Assembly: GCF_002980495.1 (NCBI RefSeq)
Contig: NZ_PVBR01000003.1
Coordinates: 1-64,000 of the forward strand
Length of the DNA: 64,000 bases
Direction: 5' to 3'
DNA from: Phyllobacterium phragmitis
Lineage (GTDB): Bacteria; Pseudomonadota; Alphaproteobacteria; Rhizobiales; Rhizobiaceae
Shown in pieces: positions 20,815 to 28,952 of the stretch (its first letter is position 1; every line of letters starts with the position of its first letter). A program made the position numbers and the translations under genes. A model generated the notes under the pieces. It did not search any database, was not told where the DNA came from, and saw only the letters and a list, made by a program, of their open reading frames with translations.

Positions 20815-21875
20815 GCGCCACGCTAGCAAGACCGGCCAGCGCCTATAATTCCTCGTCGATGCTGATGATGCTCCTGCATCTGCGCACCTTCATCGCGCTC
20901 ATCGCCGTCATCATCTTCTTTTCCTTTGCCGCGCCGAATTTTCTCAGCACCGCCAACATGATGATCATGTCGAAGCATGTGGCGTTGAACGCATTCCTGG
21001 CGATCGGCATGACCTTCGTGATCATCACCGGCGGCATCGACCTTTCCGTCGGTTCGATCGTCGGCCTGTCCGGCATGGTCGCCGGCGGGCTGATCCTCAA
21101 CGGGCTGGATCTCGGCATCGGCTATACCGTCTATTTCAACGTCATCGAGATCATCATGATCACGCTCGCGCTGGGCGTTGTCGTCGGCGCGATCAATGGC
21201 CTTCTCATCACCAGGCTCAACGTCGCACCCTTCATCGCGACGCTTGGGGTCCTCTATGTCGCCCGTGGCCTGGCGCTGCTCTCCTCCGACGGGCGCACGT
21301 TCCCAAATCTGGTGGGCAATCCCGAACTGGGCACGACGGGATTTCCGATCCTCGGTTCCGGCACGTTTCTCGGCATACCGATCTCGATCTGGCTGCTGGT
21401 CGTGGTCGGCCTCGCGGCCGCCTATCTCGCCGCGCGCACGCCGCTCGGCCGCCAGATCTATGCGGTGGGCGGCAATGAGCGGGCCGCTGCCTTGTCAGGC
21501 GTCCGCGTCACCAGAGTCAAGATGTTCGTCTACATGTTCTCCGGCTTCTGCGCGGCCATCGTCGGGCTGATCATTTCTTCGGAACTGGTCGCTTCCCATC
21601 CGGCGACCGGCGAGACATTCGAGTTGAACGCCATCGCCGCCGCCGTGCTCGGCGGCACATCGATGTCCGGCGGGCGCGGCAAGATCGGCGGGACCATCGT
21701 CGGCGCCTTCGTCATCGGTATTCTCTCCGACGGCCTCGTCATGATGGGCGTCAGCTCGTTCTGGCAGATCGTCATCAAGGGGCTCGTCATCATCGCCGCC
21801 GTCGTGGTCGATCAGTTCCAGCGCCGCATGCAGCAGCGCATCGCCCTGCAGAGCCAAGCGGCGGTGGGAGGCTGA
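20811..21875 (+). CDS. Sugar ABC transporter permease, RbsC type
   Basis: A 354-residue inner-membrane protein with eight to ten hydrophobic segments. RbsC motifs are present: FVIITGGIDLSVGSIVGLSG and, near the C terminus, AAAVLGGTSMSGGRGKIGGT. It forms the channel of the ribose-type importer with the preceding ATPase. Its stop overlaps the start of the ApsD-like gene. Confidence 0.93.
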   Translation: MSATLARPASAYNSSSMLMMLLHLRTFIALIAVIIFFSFAAPNFLSTANMMIMSKHVALNAFLAIGMTFVIITGGIDLSVGSIVGLSGMVAGGLILNGLDLGIGYTVYFNVIEIIMITLALGVVVGAINGLLITRLNVAPFIATLGVLYVARGLALLSSDGRTFPNLVGNPELGTTGFPILGSGTFLGIPISIWLLVVVGLAAAYLAARTPLGRQIYAVGGNERAAALSGVRVTRVKMFVYMFSGFCAAIVGLIISSELVASHPATGETFELNAIAAAVLGGTSMSGGRGKIGGTIVGAFVIGILSDGLVMMGVSSFWQIVIKGLVIIAAVVVDQFQRRMQQRIALQSQAAVGG

Positions 21876-21877
21876 TG

Positions 21878-22918
21878 ATGGCTAGGGTAAAGCAAAAAGG
21901 CGGCCTGATCGGTTGCGGCTTCTTCGCCCACAATCATCTCCATGCATGGCAGGAAATCGAAGGCGCCGAAATCGTCGCCTTATGCGATCGTGACGAAAAG
22001 CGGCTCAAAGAGGCCGGCGAAAAGTTCGGCATCGCCAATCTCTATACCGATGCAGCGAAAATGCTCGCCAGCGAAAAACTGGATTTCGTCGATATCGCCA
22101 CGACCGTTGCCACGCACCGCCCGCTGGTCGAACTGGCGGCAAAGGCGGGCGTTGCCGTGATATGCCAGAAGCCGTTCGCGGAAACGCTTAGTGATGCGCA
22201 GGCCATGGTGGATGCGTGCAAGACCGCTGACGTGCCACTCATGGTGCATGAGAATTTCCGTTGGCAATCGCCGATAAGAGCCGTCCGTGCGGTGCTCGAT
22301 GCCGGGACACTGGGAGACATCTTCTGGGGGCGGGTATCGTTCCGCTCCGCCTATGATGTCTTTTCCGGCCAGCCCTATCTCGCTACCGAGGAACGCTTCA
22401 TCATCCAGGATCTCGGCATCCATATCCTCGATATCGCCCGTTTCCTGTTTGGCGATGTGGCGCAGTTGAGCGCGACGACGCGCCGGGTCAATCCCGCCAT
22501 TCGCGGCGAGGACGTCGCCACCATCTTGCTGGACCACGAAACCGGCGCGACCAGCATATGCGATTGCAGCTATGCAACGCAGCAGCCCGAGGAGCTTTTC
22601 CCGCAAACGCTGGTCGAGATCGACGGCAGCAAGGGAACGCTGCGGCTCGGAGCGAACTACCAGATGATCGTTCATGCCGATGGCCAAACGCAAACGCTCG
22701 ACGTGTCGCCGAAGCTCCACGCCTGGGCGAGACGGCCATGGCACAACATCCAGGAAAGCGTGTTCAACATCGAACGGCACTGGACCGATTGCCTCAACAG
22801 TGGGCATGAGCCGGAAACGTCAGGTGCCGACAATCTGAAGACCATGGCGCTGGTTTTCGCGGCGTATGAATCCGCCGCCGCCGATCAGAAAGCAATAGAT
22901 GTGAGGCGGATGGCATGA
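21878..22918 (+). CDS. apsD: Gfo/Idh/MocA oxidoreductase, probable D-apiose dehydrogenase
   Basis: A 346-residue NAD(P)-dependent enzyme with the Rossmann motif LIGCGFFAHNHLHAW, the cofactor motif ICQKPFAE (Q-K-P instead of the usual E-K-P) and the catalytic helix IIQDLGIHILDIARFL. In described apiose pathways ApsD of this family oxidises D-apiose to the apionolactone that ApnL then opens, and apnL follows directly. The ATG at 21878 fits the GGGAGG site better than the one at 21875. Confidence 0.8.
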   Translation: MARVKQKGGLIGCGFFAHNHLHAWQEIEGAEIVALCDRDEKRLKEAGEKFGIANLYTDAAKMLASEKLDFVDIATTVATHRPLVELAAKAGVAVICQKPFAETLSDAQAMVDACKTADVPLMVHENFRWQSPIRAVRAVLDAGTLGDIFWGRVSFRSAYDVFSGQPYLATEERFIIQDLGIHILDIARFLFGDVAQLSATTRRVNPAIRGEDVATILLDHETGATSICDCSYATQQPEELFPQTLVEIDGSKGTLRLGANYQMIVHADGQTQTLDVSPKLHAWARRPWHNIQESVFNIERHWTDCLNSGHEPETSGADNLKTMALVFAAYESAAADQKAIDVRRMA

Positions 22919-24852
22919 TGTCCGCCGGTCTGAGCGAAGCAATCGCACTCTACGGCACGGAAGAACCGCCGCAGACGTTCAGGCAGCTTCGCGCCGGCGA
23001 TCTTTCAGCAGAGCTGGTCGATGGAAATCTCCGCTATATCCGTTTTCGCGGCCATGAGATTCTGCGCGCCATATCCTATGTGGTGCGCGACGAGAACTGG
23101 GGCACCTACGCCTCTGAGATAAGCGGCCTCGTCATCGAACAGGAGCCTGATCGTTTCACGGTGCGCTACCGCGCCGATTGCGGCGGTACGCTCGCCTACG
23201 AGGCCCGCATCTCAGGACATTGCGACGGGCGCCTCGTTTTCGAAGCCATCGCCACGCCCGACAAGGATTTCACCACCAACCGCTGCGGCTTCTGCGTGCT
23301 GCATCCCATCCTCAATGTCGCCGGCAGGCCTGTGGCGGTTGGACATAATGACGGTTCCTTGCAGGAGACGGCTTTCCCCGATCTGATCGAACCGTGGCAG
23401 CCCTTCAAGGAAATCAGCGCACTGACGCACCAGGTGGCTGAGGGCATCACCGCCATTTGCAGCTTTGCCGGTGACGTTTTCGAGATGGAGGATCAGCGCA
23501 ACTGGTCCGATGCCTCCTACAAGACCTATGTCCGCCCGCTGGCGCTGCCATGGCCCTATGTGATGTCGGCTGGCCAAGAGAGCCGGCAGGCCGTCGATTT
23601 GCGGATCACGACGCAAGACAATGCACCGGCGGCTCCCGCGCGCGACGGCCCGGTCACGATCGCGATCAGCGAGGCGGATTCCGCACCAAGGCACCCCGAA
23701 ATCGGCCTGCTCATCGAGCCCGACGAACTTGCCGCCACCATGGACGGCATTGCGGCTTTGCAAGACCTCGCCCCGCAATTCCTGCTTTTGCATTTCGATC
23801 CGACAGTTGGGCATGGCCCCGGCGAACTGGAGGCTTTCGCCCATTTGCAGCGGGAAGCCGGTTGTCCGGTCACGCTCGAATATGTCGTGGCCTGTGAGGG
23901 CGACCTGACGGAAGAATTCTCCGGGCTTGCCACGATGGTGCAAACCGCCGGCCTCAAGCTCGCCGCTCTCGCCGTCTGTCCTTCGGTCGACCGGCAATCG
24001 ACACCACCGGGCAGCGAATGGCCGGAATGCCCTTCCCTTAGCCATATCTACAATGCTGCGCGCCGTGTATTTCCCGATACGCCTCTCGGCGGCGGCATGT
24101 TCAGCTATTTCACCGAGTTGAACCGCAAGCGTCCGCCGGTTGATATGCTGGATTTCGTCACCCACGGCACAAACCCGATCGTCCATGCCGCCGACGATAT
24201 CTCCGTCATGGAGACACTGGAGACTTTGCCCGACATTTTCCGCTCTGCCCGCGCCATCATCGGGAATGGCACGACCTATCGCCTCGGCCTCTGCTCGATC
24301 CCGATGCGGCAGAACCCTTATGGCACGCATACGATGGCAAACCCGGACGGCCGGCGCGTTACAATGGTGCGAACAGACCCGCGGCAGCGGGGGCTGTTTG
24401 CCGCCGCATGGATGCTGGGTTATGCCGCGCGTGTCGCCGATCACGACATTGCCTCCATGGTTCCAGCGGCGCTGACCGGACCGCTCGGGATCTTGAGCAG
24501 CAAACAATCTCGAATACTGCCGATCCATTCGGTTCTTCGGGAGCTATGCAGATTGTCGGGCAAGAGCGCACCCAAATGCCGCTCGTCCGATCAGGCACGC
24601 GTGCTGGCGCTGGCAGCCGATGAACACGACGGCAGCCGAGCCCTCTTCATTACCAATCTCACACCAGCGGTGCAGCAGGTGGAATTTTACAACGATCATG
24701 GCTCCAAGCCGGTTGCTGTATCGGTGCTGCACGCGGAAAATTTCGGCGCGACCTTCGATGAAGCAGAGCAGGACTGCGTGGCAGGCAGCCTGTCACTGCC
24801 ACCCTATGCGGTAGCGCGCATGCGGCTTTGCCGGGGAGCATCCGGCGTTTGA
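22915..24852 (+). CDS. apnL: Probable D-apionate lactonase
   Basis: A 645-residue protein of a little-studied family assigned to D-apionolactone hydrolysis in apiose clusters. Visible landmarks are a beta-rich N-terminal half, the PTVGHGPGELEAFAHLQREAG stretch and a conserved middle block with GGGMFSYFTELNRKRPP and DFVTHGTNPIVHAADD. There is no signal peptide, so it is cytoplasmic. It starts with an ATGA overlap with apsD and ends the apiose transport/dehydrogenation operon. Confidence 0.8.
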   Translation: MMSAGLSEAIALYGTEEPPQTFRQLRAGDLSAELVDGNLRYIRFRGHEILRAISYVVRDENWGTYASEISGLVIEQEPDRFTVRYRADCGGTLAYEARISGHCDGRLVFEAIATPDKDFTTNRCGFCVLHPILNVAGRPVAVGHNDGSLQETAFPDLIEPWQPFKEISALTHQVAEGITAICSFAGDVFEMEDQRNWSDASYKTYVRPLALPWPYVMSAGQESRQAVDLRITTQDNAPAAPARDGPVTIAISEADSAPRHPEIGLLIEPDELAATMDGIAALQDLAPQFLLLHFDPTVGHGPGELEAFAHLQREAGCPVTLEYVVACEGDLTEEFSGLATMVQTAGLKLAALAVCPSVDRQSTPPGSEWPECPSLSHIYNAARRVFPDTPLGGGMFSYFTELNRKRPPVDMLDFVTHGTNPIVHAADDISVMETLETLPDIFRSARAIIGNGTTYRLGLCSIPMRQNPYGTHTMANPDGRRVTMVRTDPRQRGLFAAAWMLGYAARVADHDIASMVPAALTGPLGILSSKQSRILPIHSVLRELCRLSGKSAPKCRSSDQARVLALAADEHDGSRALFITNLTPAVQQVEFYNDHGSKPVAVSVLHAENFGATFDEAEQDCVAGSLSLPPYAVARMRLCRGASGV

Positions 24853-24975
24853 AAGCGCGGCGAAAACAAACGCGGGATTGGGCTATAAGCCTGACCGGCC
24901 TATGTTTATATGACGATATGAATCATACGCAGTGATTCCCAACGGATTCTCTTGTCGAGGAGGCCGTCGAACTGA

Positions 24976-25698
24976 ATGACGCAGCACGATGAACGCATAG
25001 TCCGGCGAAAGCTCTCCGACGAGGTTTTCGATCGCTTGCGCGATCTGATCGCCAGCGGCGAGCTTGGCCCAGGCGACCTCATGCCTTCCGAACGCGATCT
25101 GATGGAGCGTTTCGGCGTAGGGCGGCCCGCCATTCGCGAGGCGATGCAGACATTGCACAATATGGGGCTGATCGTGGTGTCGCATGGCGAACGCGCCAGG
25201 GTCAGCGAACTGACCGCCCGCACCATGTTCAAGCAGATCGATGTGGTGGCGAGGATGCTGATCTCGACCACGCCCGAAGCGCTGGATCATCTGAAGGAAA
25301 CAAGGCGTTTCTACGAGCGGGGCCTCGTCCGTCTGGCAGCGGAGCGCGCTGGCGAAACCGATATCCGTGAGCTGGAGGAGATCCTGGCGCGCCAGGAGGG
25401 CCATTTCGGTGATCCGCGCATGTTCATCGCCGATGACCTCGCCTTTCACCGCAAGATTGCAGCCATATCGGGCAATCCGATGCTGGAGGCCTTGAGCGAA
25501 TCCTTGCTCAACTGGTTGTTCGAATATCATACTGAAATGCTGATCTGGACCGGCAAGGAAAAGGTAACGCTGCGTGAACATCACGCCATTCTCGACTGCA
25601 TCCGTCAGAAAGAGCCCGATGCCGCGGAAACGGCGATGATCGTCCATATCGACCGCTCGGGAACGCTTTATTCCTATCCCCCGCAGGGCAAACGATAA
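24976..25698 (+). CDS. GntR-family regulator (FadR/NanR-like, FCD domain)
   Basis: A 240-residue regulator with an N-terminal winged helix (LSDEVFDRLRDLIASGEL..GDLMPSERDLMERFGVGRPAIREAMQ) and a C-terminal all-helical FCD ligand-binding domain containing DLAFHRKIAAISGNPML and the metal-site His in REHHAIL. Sequence style is close to NanR. It lies 123 bases after apnL in the same direction and is the only regulator in the apiose island, so it most likely controls that island. A terminator follows. Confidence 0.85.
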   Translation: MTQHDERIVRRKLSDEVFDRLRDLIASGELGPGDLMPSERDLMERFGVGRPAIREAMQTLHNMGLIVVSHGERARVSELTARTMFKQIDVVARMLISTTPEALDHLKETRRFYERGLVRLAAERAGETDIRELEEILARQEGHFGDPRMFIADDLAFHRKIAAISGNPMLEALSESLLNWLFEYHTEMLIWTGKEKVTLREHHAILDCIRQKEPDAAETAMIVHIDRSGTLYSYPPQGKR

Positions 25699-25738
25699 TG
25701 GCTGGAAAGAGCCCGGAGGTTCATCTGGGTGTTACATG

Positions 25739-25781
25739 CGGCTCCTACAGTTTGAAAACGCTCTAAACTGGAGCCGTTTTT
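25739..25781 (+). terminator. Rho-independent terminator after the GntR gene
   Basis: CGGCTCC..CAGTTT pairs with AAACTG-GAGCCG across a short loop and is followed by five T residues (25777-25781). It closes the apiose island and separates it from the phoX gene. Confidence 0.8.
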
Positions 25782-25799
25782 CATATTGAGGATAGCCAG

Positions 25800-27791
25800 A
25801 TGAACGAACACGTTTCACAGCAAGCCCTGTTTAAGACAAGCCAGCTGGAGGACGCCGACAGCGCACCGCGCAACCCGACCGACAACCCGACCATGGGCGA
25901 GATCATCAGCACGCGTTTTTCGCGGCGCGGTTTTCTTCAGGGCTCGCTCGCGGTTTCCGCCATCGCGGCAACGGTCAGCCCGCTGGCGCTCCTGACCGCC
26001 GAGGATGCCAAGGCAGATACGGGCTCCGCCTTCTCGTTTAGGGAAGTCGAAGCCGGCGTCGATGCCAATCATCATGTCGCCGAAGGCTATGATGCCGATG
26101 TGCTGCTGCGCTGGGGCGACCCGCTTTTCCCCGATGCGCCCGCATTCGATCCGACCAAGCAGACCGCCGAGGCGCAGGCCAGGCAGTTCGGCTACAACAA
26201 TGATTATGTCGGCTATATCCCTCTCGAGGGTTCCGCCACCCATGGCCTGCTCGTGGTCAACCACGAATATACCAACCCGCATCTGATGTTTGCCGGTCTC
26301 GTCACCGTCGCGGATGGCAAGATCAAGCAGAACCCGCTCACCAAGGATCAGGTCGATATCGAGCTCGCGGCCCATGGCGGCACGATCGTCGAGATCGAGA
26401 AGGTCGACGGCAAGTGGCAGCCCGTGCTCAGCAGCCCCTATAACCGCCGCATCACCGTCAATACCGAGATGATGCTGTCCGGCCCGGCGGCCGGCAACGA
26501 CAGGTTGAAGACCAGTGCTGACGCGACCGGCACACGAGTCTTCGGCACCGTCAATAATTGCGCTGGCGGTGTCACGCCCTGGAACACCTACATCATGGCC
26601 GAAGAGAACATTCACGGCTATTTCAGCGGCGAACTGCCGGCAGGTCATCGCGAAGCCGCCAATTATGAGCGCCTCGGCATCCCCAACGGCTCTTACGAAT
26701 GGGCGAACTACTATGATCGCTTCGACGTCTCCAAGGAGCCGAACGAAGCCAACCGCTTCGGCTGGGTGGTCGAGGTCGACGCGCTCGATCCCAACGCCAT
26801 GCCGAAAAAGCGCACCGCGCTTGGCCGCGTCAAGCATGAAGGCGCGGAATCGATCGTCAGCAAGGATGGCCGCGTCGTCTTCTATCTCGGCGATGACGAG
26901 CGCTTCGACTATGTCTATAAATTCGTGACGGCGGGCAAGTTCAATCCCGACGATCGCGCCGCCAATATGGACCTGCTCGATGAAGGCACGCTTTATGTCG
27001 CCAAATTCTCCGAGGACGGCACCGTGGAATGGATGCCGCTCGTCTTCGGCCAGGGTCCGCTGACTGCCGAAAACGGTTTCCAGAGCCAGGCCGACGTGCT
27101 GATCGAGACGCGGCGTTCCGGCGATCTTCTGGGCGCCACCAAGATGGACCGTCCAGAGGACATCCAGCCCAATGGCGTCACCGGCACGGTCTATGTCATG
27201 CTGACCAACAACACCAAGCGCACCGACGAACAGGTCGATGCCGCCAATCCGCGCGCCAAGAACGCCTTCGGCCATATCATCGAGATCATGGAAGCCGATG
27301 GCGATTTCGCCGCCACCACGGGCAAATGGGAAGTGCTGCTGAAATGCGGCGACCCGTCCATTGCCGATGTCGGCGCGACCTTCTCGACCGAGACGACGAA
27401 GAACGGCTGGTTCGGCATGCCGGACAATTGCGCCGTGGATGCAGCCGGGCGTCTGTGGGTTTCCACCGATGGCAACAGCAACAAGGCGACCGGTCGCACC
27501 GATGGTCTGTGGGCTGTCGATACGCAGGGTGAAGCCCGCGCCACGTCGAAGCTGTTCTTCCGGGTTCCGGTCGGCGCCGAGATGTGCGGACCGCTGTTCA
27601 CGCCCGATGATGAGACCGCCTTTGTCGCGGTACAGCATCCGGCCGATGGTGGAGACGACTGGGACGGCCACGGTCGTCCGTCCTATTACGAGGATCTCTC
27701 GACCCGCTGGCCTGATTTCCGCGACGGCATGCCGGTGCGCCCCTCGGTCGTCGCCATCACCAAGCAGGGCGGCGGCAAGATCGCTGTCTAG
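25800..27791 (+). CDS. PhoX-family phosphatase (DUF839), Tat-exported
   Basis: A 663-residue secreted enzyme. The Tat signal has SRRGFLQ at residues 41-47 followed by a hydrophobic stretch. The PhoX-type beta-propeller shows GYIPLEGSATHGLLVVNHEYTNP near the start, GRVVFYLGDDERFDYVYKFV in the middle and GMPDNCAVDAAGRLWVSTDGN late. PhoX enzymes are Ca/Fe-dependent periplasmic alkaline phosphatases; members of this longer group have not all been tested. No clear Pho box was seen in the upstream gap. Confidence 0.88.
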   Translation: MNEHVSQQALFKTSQLEDADSAPRNPTDNPTMGEIISTRFSRRGFLQGSLAVSAIAATVSPLALLTAEDAKADTGSAFSFREVEAGVDANHHVAEGYDADVLLRWGDPLFPDAPAFDPTKQTAEAQARQFGYNNDYVGYIPLEGSATHGLLVVNHEYTNPHLMFAGLVTVADGKIKQNPLTKDQVDIELAAHGGTIVEIEKVDGKWQPVLSSPYNRRITVNTEMMLSGPAAGNDRLKTSADATGTRVFGTVNNCAGGVTPWNTYIMAEENIHGYFSGELPAGHREAANYERLGIPNGSYEWANYYDRFDVSKEPNEANRFGWVVEVDALDPNAMPKKRTALGRVKHEGAESIVSKDGRVVFYLGDDERFDYVYKFVTAGKFNPDDRAANMDLLDEGTLYVAKFSEDGTVEWMPLVFGQGPLTAENGFQSQADVLIETRRSGDLLGATKMDRPEDIQPNGVTGTVYVMLTNNTKRTDEQVDAANPRAKNAFGHIIEIMEADGDFAATTGKWEVLLKCGDPSIADVGATFSTETTKNGWFGMPDNCAVDAAGRLWVSTDGNSNKATGRTDGLWAVDTQGEARATSKLFFRVPVGAEMCGPLFTPDDETAFVAVQHPADGGDDWDGHGRPSYYEDLSTRWPDFRDGMPVRPSVVAITKQGGGKIAV

Positions 27792-27821
27792 AACCCGGAG
27801 CGGTTAAACGACTTCAATTCT

Positions 27822-27847
27822 TGCGCTCCCGTCCTAGCGGGAGCGCA
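27822..27847. terminator. Bidirectional hairpin between phoX and cysG
   Basis: TGCGCTCCCG and CGGGAGCGCA form a perfect 10-base-pair stem with a six-base loop, midway between two converging genes. U-runs are weak on both sides, so it is a likely but imperfect terminator. Confidence 0.7.
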
Positions 27848-27860
27848 TTGCTATACACGA

Positions 27861-28952
27861 TCAAAACCTGGAGTTTGCGACGATCCGCTGATCGTCAGCC
27901 GGGATTGCTGCGATTCCGGGAATAATGTTCACTGCGATGCCGGTTCTTTGCAATTGAGCCGCGGTCTCATGTGCTGATCCAAATTCGTCGGATTTGAGCC
28001 ATACCACCCGCTGGCCGCCCTCGCGGACCATTGCCATCAGATGTTGCGGCGGCTTGCTGGAGCCGGTTGCCGCAACCCGTTTTGCCTCGCGACGGGCAAG
28101 TTGCAGGATATCCGTCGAGATGCCCTCGTCGAACAGGATGATTTCGGCCGCCTGCAGCGCCCTCACCGCCTTCAGTGGTAAAAGCTCCGCGTCGTGCGAC
28201 TTCACCTCAATGATCGTCGTATGCGTAGGCTCAGTACGGCCTGCCCCGGATGACAATTCCTCCAGGAAAAGCTGTTCGTCCCGCCGGGAAGGTGCTTCTT
28301 CCGCGGTGAAGGCACGATCGACGAAGCGCTCCCAGAATTGCCGCCTGCCCTCACCGGGCGCGAGCCGCTCCACCACCGCCATGCGCAGGCTTTGCGCCAG
28401 GTCGGTCCAAGCGGAGAGTGATTGCGGTAGCACGGCCTCGATCCTGCGGCGGATCGCCTGCGCCAGGATTGGGGCTGCGCCATCCGTCGAAATGCTGATC
28501 ACTGCCGGCGACCGGTTGACGATCGAGCCGAACTGGAACTGGCAATAGGCCGGTCTATCGATGACATTGAAGGGAACACCGGCCGTCCTTGCCGCGCTGG
28601 CGAAGGCCGCCGCCTCATCGTCACTCGCGGCGTCCGCGATGGCAATAGCGAAGGCAGGCCAATCGGCGCTTTGCCAGGAAGAATTGCGATGGAAAATCTT
28701 GCCGGGTCCGTGCGCCGCCAGGAGCCCGATCATCTCTTCGCAGAGATCGTCTGTCGCATGAACCTCCACCATTGCGCCGCTCATCACCAGCAGCTCCGCC
28801 TTCCAGGCGGCGGCTGCCGACCCGTGGGCAATCAAGGCCCTTTTTCCCTTCAGCGATATGAACAGCGGGAGGACGGATAGAGGAGCAATCCGCGATCGGC
28901 CGTCGGCTGTATTACTCGGCCGCCTGAACCGGGTGTTTTCGATGACGCGCAT
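27861..28952 (-). CDS. cysG: Siroheme synthase-like protein with a degenerate methylase domain
   Basis: A 363-residue protein, last gene of the nitrate operon. The N-terminal half matches the precorrin-2 dehydrogenase/ferrochelatase part of CysG (LPLFISLKGKRALIAHG, NVIDRP, VNRSPAVISISTDGAAPILA, GRRQFWERF). The C-terminal ~110 residues align only with the first third of the uroporphyrinogen methyltransferase domain. The GAGPGD and GGDPFIFGRG motifs are lost and it stops just after PGIAA, so methylase activity is unlikely. The start at 28952 (AGGGAG upstream) overlaps nasA by 41 bases. Siroheme is the cofactor of NirB. Confidence 0.8.
   Translation of the reverse strand: MRVIENTRFRRPSNTADGRSRIAPLSVLPLFISLKGKRALIAHGSAAAAWKAELLVMSGAMVEVHATDDLCEEMIGLLAAHGPGKIFHRNSSWQSADWPAFAIAIADAASDDEAAAFASAARTAGVPFNVIDRPAYCQFQFGSIVNRSPAVISISTDGAAPILAQAIRRRIEAVLPQSLSAWTDLAQSLRMAVVERLAPGEGRRQFWERFVDRAFTAEEAPSRRDEQLFLEELSSGAGRTEPTHTTIIEVKSHDAELLPLKAVRALQAAEIILFDEGISTDILQLARREAKRVAATGSSKPPQHLMAMVREGGQRVVWLKSDEFGSAHETAAQLQRTGIAVNIIPGIAAIPADDQRIVANSRF

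Noticed and set aside
25815-27671. A 618-residue open frame antisense to phoX
   Set aside because: It mirrors the GC-rich codon pattern of phoX, has no recognisable domain and no ribosome site; the sense strand encodes a clear PhoX protein.
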